Shown here piece by piece: positions 6,460 to 9,760 of a stretch of 9,760 nt of DNA (the stretch's first letter is position 1; each line of letters begins with the position of its first letter). The position numbers and the translations under genes are program-made. Under the pieces are notes generated by a model. The model was not told where the DNA came from and searched no databases. It was given only the letters and a program-made list of their open reading frames with translations. The stretch covers positions 1-9,760 of the forward strand of contig CAMDWF010000067.1 of assembly GCA_945878795.1 (NCBI GenBank). Reading direction: 5' to 3'. This stretch comes from Synechococcus sp. UW140. Its GTDB lineage: Bacteria > Cyanobacteriota > Cyanobacteriia > PCC-6307 > Cyanobiaceae.

Positions 6460-7458
6460 ATGGGTCCCCGATTGCTGCGGCGCCTTGCCGGCCTGATGGT
6501 GGTGCCAATGCTGGTGACCACATTGTTGCTTGCCCAACCCGCTGCCAGTCTTGCGGCCAGCGGCGGACGCATCGGGGGCGGCAGCTTCCGATCAGCTCCA
6601 TCATCGCCGCGCAGTTATGGCGGCCGCTCCGGCGGCTCTGGTGGCGGCTATCCGCGCGGCACCTACTACCCCCGAGGCGGCTACTACGGCGGCGGCGGTG
6701 GTTACTACGGCGGCGGTGGTTATTACGGCGGTGGTTACGGCGCCCCATTCGTTGTGCCGATCTTCGGCTTCGGTGGCAGCGGTCTGCTCGCCTTCCTGGT
6801 GCTGATGGCCGTCGTTGGATTGATGCTCAGCTCCCTTCGGGGAGGGGGTGGCACAGCCAGCCTGCCCGGCCGCGATGGCCAGGACAACCTGGGTTCCAGC
6901 GGTGTTTCCGTAGCCGAAGTCCAGGTAGGCCTGCTGGCCTCCGCCAAGGTGCTGCAAACCGATTTACGGCGCATGGCTGAAACCGCCGATACAACCACCA
7001 GCAGCGGTCTGCAGCGGGTTCTCCAGGAGACCACCCTTTCTCTATTGCGGAACCCCGAACTGTGGGTTTATGCCAACTCCGAAGTTGGCCAGATCCCATT
7101 TACTTCGGCAGAAGCCACTTTCAACAGGCTCTCAATGCAGGAGCGCAGCAAACTTGAAAGGGAACTTACGGCCAATGTCTCAGGCCGTCGCCACAATGAA
7201 ACCAGTTCCGGGGTCGCTGGCCAGAGCGATGCCACCAGTGATTTCATCGCTGTGACCCTATTAGTGGCGAGCCGATCCAAACTGGACCTCAAGGGCTCCG
7301 GCACGGCCGAAGACCTGCGTGAATCGCTCCAGCGTCTTGGTTCTGTGCGTTCGGAAGATCTCCTGGCCCTCGAGGTCATCTGGCAGCCTGAAGGTCGAGG
7401 CGAAGTGCTGAGCCAGGAGGATCTCCTAACCGCCTACCCGCAAATGCAACACCTCTGA
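6460..7458 (+). CDS. DUF1517 membrane/secreted protein with Gly-Tyr-rich segment
   Basis: From ATG 6460 the product has 332 residues. Residues ~1-34 look like a signal peptide or anchor (RRLAGLMVVPMLVTTLLLAQ, then AASLAAS). Residues ~35-94 are rich in Gly, Ser and Tyr with repeated GGYYGGG units. A second hydrophobic span lies at ~107-125 (SGLLAFLVLMAVVGLMLSS). A soluble domain follows (~149-330) with VSVAEVQVGLLASAKVLQTD (149-168), LRNPELWVYANSEV (196-209) and STAEATF-like residues near 216-221. This layout fits the DUF1517 family found in cyanobacteria and plastids; function unknown. The frame is open upstream to 6262, but that part overlaps thiS in another frame and looks nothing like the family. 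No Shine-Dalgarno site is visible before 6460. It lies 26 bases after thiS, so it may be co-transcribed. It converges on larB. Confidence 0.88.
   Translation: MGPRLLRRLAGLMVVPMLVTTLLLAQPAASLAASGGRIGGGSFRSAPSSPRSYGGRSGGSGGGYPRGTYYPRGGYYGGGGGYYGGGGYYGGGYGAPFVVPIFGFGGSGLLAFLVLMAVVGLMLSSLRGGGGTASLPGRDGQDNLGSSGVSVAEVQVGLLASAKVLQTDLRRMAETADTTTSSGLQRVLQETTLSLLRNPELWVYANSEVGQIPFTSAEATFNRLSMQERSKLERELTANVSGRRHNETSSGVAGQSDATSDFIAVTLLVASRSKLDLKGSGTAEDLRESLQRLGSVRSEDLLALEVIWQPEGRGEVLSQEDLLTAYPQMQHL
6679..6742 (+). repeat. Short imperfect tandem repeat coding GGYYGGG units
   Basis: Inside the DUF1517 gene, a unit of roughly 18-21 bases beginning GGCTACTACGG is repeated about three times with synonymous and length changes (a run of GGC/GGT codons of varying number). 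It codes for a Gly-Tyr-rich linker between the signal region and the membrane span. Unit length changes in whole codons, so copy-number variation would keep the frame. Confidence 0.7.
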
Positions 7459-7493
7459 GTTGCCGTTGGTCTGAATTGCCTTAGATCTGCTGC

Positions 7494-7525
7494 CTTCAGC
7501 CCCCATCGCCCCTGGGGGCCTGAAG
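7494..7525. terminator. GC-rich hairpin at the end of larB, possible terminator
   Basis: The arms are CTTCAGCCCCC (7494-7504) and GGGGGCCTGAAG (7514-7525), which pair over 11 base pairs with one bulged base around a 9-base loop. It spans the larB stop codon and last codons at a convergent junction, where the DUF1517 gene ends 35 bases away on the other strand. It could act in both directions, but neither side has a T-run, so intrinsic termination is uncertain. It may instead stabilise mRNA 3' ends. Confidence 0.4.
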
Positions 7526-8200
7526 AATCCTGAGGGCCGCCATCGCGGCCCCATAGCCATTGTCAATGTTCACCACAGTCAGGCCTGGAGCACAACTGGC
7601 CAACATGCCCTGCAGGGCAGCCCGCCCCCCCTTGCTGACGCCATAGCCCACGGACACGGGCACGGCGATCACGGGCTGGGGCAGCAAACCGGCGACCACG
7701 GTCGGCAAAGCCCCCTCCATACCGGCACAGACGATTAGCACGCGATAACTCCCCAAATCATCGAGACGGCCCAGCAAGCGGTGCAAGCCAGCCACGCCCA
7801 CATCCAAGATCAGATCACTGGCCACCCCGTGGCAGGCCAGGGCGAGATGGGCTTCTGCGGCCACGGCCAGATCACTACTCCCTGCTCCCAGAATCGCCAC
7901 GGACCCCAGGCCAGGGTTCGGAACCGGCAGGGCTGGCAGGGTCAGGCAACGGGCCTCCTGGTGATGCCGTACCCCCTCAAGGACATCCGCTTCCGGCCCA
8001 AGCAGGGTCAACACCGCTGCAACCTGCTCTTCCGACACCCGGGTCACCAAAACCAGCTCGCCAGCCTCCCGCATGGCCTTGATGATGGAAGCGATCTGCG
8101 AGGGGCTTTTGTGCTCGCCCCACACAGCCTCCACCAGACCCAGGCGGCGGCGGCGATCCAGATCGAGATAGTAATCACCGAACCCTGGGGGGAAAGCCAT
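7496..8200 (-). CDS. larB: LarB/CpmA family protein (PurE-like; NaAD carboxylase homologue)
   Basis: LarB carboxylates nicotinic acid adenine dinucleotide in the first step of making the nickel-pincer nucleotide cofactor. The cyanobacterial homologue in Synechococcus elongatus was described as CpmA, a circadian output phase modifier. The N-terminal segment (EAVWGEHKSPSQIASI, 24-39) and the PurE-like domain with IAVPVSVGYGVSKGG (178-192), then SCAPG (202-206) and VVNIDNGYGAA (209-219), are conserved. Cys203 matches the Cys reported as catalytic in LarB. At 234 residues it is shorter than many LarB proteins because the usual N-terminal helical lead is short or missing. ATG at 8200 is one codon after the ispF stop in the same frame, so no earlier start is possible without readthrough. 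No larC, larE or larA is visible, so its role may be CpmA-like. It is the last gene of the right-hand minus-strand run. Confidence 0.92.
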   Translation of the reverse strand: MAFPPGFGDYYLDLDRRRRLGLVEAVWGEHKSPSQIASIIKAMREAGELVLVTRVSEEQVAAVLTLLGPEADVLEGVRHHQEARCLTLPALPVPNPGLGSVAILGAGSSDLAVAAEAHLALACHGVASDLILDVGVAGLHRLLGRLDDLGSYRVLIVCAGMEGALPTVVAGLLPQPVIAVPVSVGYGVSKGGRAALQGMLASCAPGLTVVNIDNGYGAAMAALRILQAPRGDGG

Positions 8201-8203
8201 CGC

Positions 8204-8689
8204 TCAGGGCCTGGCCAACAAAGCCACGGCGTGGCAAGCCACACCCTCCTCGCGCCCCTCAGGGCCCAATCCCTCGTTAGTTGTCGCCTTCACCCCCACC
8301 TGTTCCGGATCGACCCCAAGACCCGCCGCGATGGCCGCCCGCATGGCGTCGATGTGGGGCTTGAGTCGGGGACGTTCTGCAATCACCACCGCATCAACAT
8401 TCACCACGCGCCACCCCCGCTCCGCCACCAGAGCCACCACTCTCTCTAGCAGTTCGAGGCTATCGGCCCCTTCCCAACGGGTGTCCTCAGGTGGGAAATG
8501 GCGCCCGATGTCCCCAAGCGACAGGGCCCCAAGCAGGGCATCCATCAAGGCATGCACCAAGACATCCGCATCGCTATGGCCATCGAGCCCAAGCCCCTCG
8601 GGATGCTCCAGCCGGACGCCCCCGAGGATCAGGGGACGACCCGGAACCAGGCGATGAATGTCATAGCCGTTGCCGATCCGCAAATCCAT
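8204..8689 (-). CDS. ispF: IspF portion, with possible internal translation start
   Basis: The IspF domain may also be made as a separate 161-residue protein from the in-frame ATG at 8689. This is the normal IspF length, and the protein begins MDLRIGNGYDIH as free IspF proteins do. A GGGA lies about 8 bases before this ATG and could act as a weak ribosome binding site. A further in-frame ATG at 8710 is possible. All catalytic motifs are intact: metal ligands Asp10, His12 and His46 by comparison with Escherichia coli IspF, and the CMP-binding ATTNEG segment. IspF works as a trimer, while TrmD is a dimer, so a purely fused product would have to satisfy both. The stop at 8204-8206 leaves one sense codon before larB. 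Whether a free product exists is inference. Confidence 0.6.
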   Translation of the reverse strand: MDLRIGNGYDIHRLVPGRPLILGGVRLEHPEGLGLDGHSDADVLVHALMDALLGALSLGDIGRHFPPEDTRWEGADSLELLERVVALVAERGWRVVNVDAVVIAERPRLKPHIDAMRAAIAAGLGVDPEQVGVKATTNEGLGPEGREEGVACHAVALLARP

Positions 8690-9439
8690 GGTTGTTCCCG
8701 TGGCAGCCATCGTCCCAGTCCAGTCTTCCAGGCGGCCCGGCCCGCTGGCGGCGAACCCCGCCAGCCATAGCGCATGGAGATCGGGGCGACGCACACGGGT
8801 GCGCTCCTGGCTCTGCTGCTGGCGCCATTGCGCAATGGCCCCATGGTCGCCACTGCGCAGGACCTCGGGCACTGCTTGGCCCCGAAATAGGGCGGGGCGA
8901 GTGTAGTGGGGATGTTCGAGCAGCACATCGCGATGGCTCTCCTCCTGCAACGAAGCCGATTTACCCACCGTGCCTGGCAACAGGCGAACAACACCATTGA
9001 TTACCGTCATGGCCGGCAATTCGCCACCAGTCAGCACAAAATCACCGATCGAGACCTCCTCGTCTGCAAGGCCACGGATGCGCTCGTCAAAGCCTTCGTA
9101 ATGGCCACAGAGCAAGACCAATTGGTCGTAGTTCTCGGCCCATCGCAGTAGATCCGCCTGCCGAAGGGGCTGACCCTGGGGACTCATCAGCAGAACACGG
9201 CGATGCAGCCGCGCCGGAATTGCCTCAAAGGCGGCAAACACCGGCTCGGGCTTGAGCACCATGCCGACTCCGCCCCCATAGGGCAGATCATCGACCTTGT
9301 GGTAGCGATCCGTGGCGTAATCACGGGGGTTATGGGTATGGAGTTCAGCGATGCCAGCAGCGAAGGCGCGGCCGATCACCCCCAGCTCCCGAAGGGGCTG
9401 GAAAGCCTCCGGCAACAGACTGACGACATCCAGTCGCAT
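8204..9439 (-). CDS. trmD-ispF: TrmD-IspF continuous reading frame: tRNA (guanine37-N1)-methyltransferase fused to MECDP synthase
   Basis: One open frame of 411 codons encodes two complete enzymes. Residues 1-~240 are TrmD, a SAM-dependent knotted methyltransferase making m1G37 in tRNA and preventing frameshifting. It shows MRLDVVSLLPE at the start, LPYGGGVGMVLKPEP (52-66), LCGHYEGFDERI (110-121) and EVSIGDFVLTGGELPAM (128-144). Residues 251-411 are IspF, which cyclises CDP-ME 2-phosphate to MEcPP in the MEP pathway. Within that part (own numbering) it shows GYDIH (8-12), GHSDAD (37-42), a second metal-binding His46, DIGRHFPPED (60-69) and ATTNEGLGPEGR (135-146). No stop separates them; the linker is roughly residues 230-250. 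ATG 9439 is the start, as TrmD normally begins M-x-L/F-D-V. The open frame continues upstream to 9700, but there it is only a shadow of the lyase gene. Either a true fusion or a missing stop from sequence error is possible. Confidence 0.9.
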   Translation of the reverse strand: MRLDVVSLLPEAFQPLRELGVIGRAFAAGIAELHTHNPRDYATDRYHKVDDLPYGGGVGMVLKPEPVFAAFEAIPARLHRRVLLMSPQGQPLRQADLLRWAENYDQLVLLCGHYEGFDERIRGLADEEVSIGDFVLTGGELPAMTVINGVVRLLPGTVGKSASLQEESHRDVLLEHPHYTRPALFRGQAVPEVLRSGDHGAIAQWRQQQSQERTRVRRPDLHALWLAGFAASGPGRLEDWTGTMAATGTTMDLRIGNGYDIHRLVPGRPLILGGVRLEHPEGLGLDGHSDADVLVHALMDALLGALSLGDIGRHFPPEDTRWEGADSLELLERVVALVAERGWRVVNVDAVVIAERPRLKPHIDAMRAAIAAGLGVDPEQVGVKATTNEGLGPEGREEGVACHAVALLARP

Positions 9440-9452
9440 CAGCGAAACAACC

Positions 9453-9760
9453 TCACAACGCCTGGGAAGGCGGGCGACTGACGCGGCGAATCTCCGTACT
9501 GAAGCTGGCCCGTCCCGGTTCCCCATCTGCCCGGTGGGCCAGGCTGCTGCGCAGACGCAGATTGGGCTTGGCGAACCAGATCCGCTCACTGACTTTGGAG
9601 TCCCCCGCAGAACAGCCCAGTTCCAGAGTGCCGTCAGGCCAGAATTGCCAAGTGCCTGAGGCGGTCTCCTGGCAGGAGGCGGCAAAGAGGAACCTGCCAT
9701 CCGCCAGGAAGGTCAAGGTGGTGACGGTGCCCCCCGGTGCGGTGACCCGGAGACCTCCTG
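9453..9760 (-). CDS. CpcS/CpeS-family phycobiliprotein lyase, C-terminal part (runs off the right edge)
   Basis: About 101 C-terminal codons are visible, open to the window edge. The segment SERIWFAKPNLRLRSSL, followed by RASFSTEIRRVS near the end, matches the closing part of CpcS/CpeS lyases, which attach bilin chromophores to phycobiliprotein cysteines. These form a lipocalin-like barrel, and the alternating strands seen before it (VTTLTFLADGRFLFAAS, GTWQFWPDGTLELG) fit. Whether it is CpcS, CpeS, CpeU or a divergent member cannot be told without the N-terminal half. The C-terminus (SRPPSQAL) goes slightly beyond the conserved end. It lies 13 bases upstream of trmD on the same strand and is probably co-transcribed with trmD-ispF and larB. 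The start is outside the window; a TTG at 9716 is internal. Confidence 0.75.
   Translation of the reverse strand, partial: GGLRVTAPGGTVTTLTFLADGRFLFAASCQETASGTWQFWPDGTLELGCSAGDSKVSERIWFAKPNLRLRSSLAHRADGEPGRASFSTEIRRVSRPPSQAL

Noticed and set aside
6246..6980. 244-codon plus-strand frame over thiS and the DUF1517 gene
   Set aside because: It is an Arg-rich shadow produced by the GC-rich repeat, with no family features.
7781..8449. 222-codon plus-strand frame over larB and ispF
   Set aside because: It is antisense to two well-supported genes, His/Gln/Pro-rich, and has no recognisable domain.
9440..9700. N-terminal extension of the trmD frame by 87 codons
   Set aside because: It overlaps the CpcS/CpeS-like lyase gene in another frame, and the translated residues do not resemble TrmD. 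TrmD begins at ATG 9439.

Overview
This window looks like a core chromosomal segment of a high-GC picocyanobacterium of the Cyanobium/Synechococcus type. The evidence is a CpcS/CpeS-type phycobiliprotein lyase fragment, a cyanobacterial-style two-domain ThiE, DUF3611 and DUF1517 membrane proteins, a CpmA/LarB homologue, closely packed genes, frequent GTG starts and few clear Shine-Dalgarno sites. I see no mobile element, CRISPR array, tRNA or rRNA. The genes are mostly housekeeping, and I find no clear sign of a new defence or mobile system. The interest lies in gene fusions, overlaps and degenerate or unnamed proteins.

Layout. Positions 1-2334, minus strand: pheS (phenylalanyl-tRNA synthetase alpha), then nadK (NAD kinase), then a response-regulator-like gene that overlaps the nadK stop and leaves the window on the left. 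Positions 2409-3248, plus: surE. Positions 3208-3786, minus: a DUF3611-type membrane protein whose 3' end overlaps surE. Positions 3868-4866, plus: ribF (riboflavin kinase/FAD synthetase). Positions 4792-5022, minus: an unrecognised 76-residue single-span membrane protein, convergent with and overlapping ribF. Positions 5106-7458, plus: thiE (with an N-terminal ThiD2-like domain), thiS, and a secreted or membrane DUF1517 protein with a Gly/Tyr-rich repeat. Positions 7496-9760, minus, read right to left: the end of a CpcS/CpeS-like lyase, a continuous trmD-ispF reading frame, and larB/cpmA.

How the genes relate. thiE and thiS supply two steps of thiamine phosphate synthesis: pyrimidine/thiazole joining and the sulfur carrier for the thiazole. 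nadK, ribF and thiE/thiS are all cofactor genes (NADP, FMN/FAD, TPP). ispF belongs to the MEP isoprenoid pathway that feeds carotenoids and the chlorophyll phytyl tail. trmD makes m1G37 in tRNA, and pheS charges tRNA-Phe. No shared pathway is obvious within each strand block, so these look like compact core-genome neighbours rather than one functional system.

The most notable points are: (1) trmD and ispF form one uninterrupted frame, and larB follows in that same frame with only a stop codon and one sense codon between; (2) the left-edge receiver-like protein seems to lack the usual phosphorylation residues; (3) ThiS ends Gly-Gly-Gly-Ile rather than Gly-Gly; (4) two convergent gene pairs overlap at their 3' ends.
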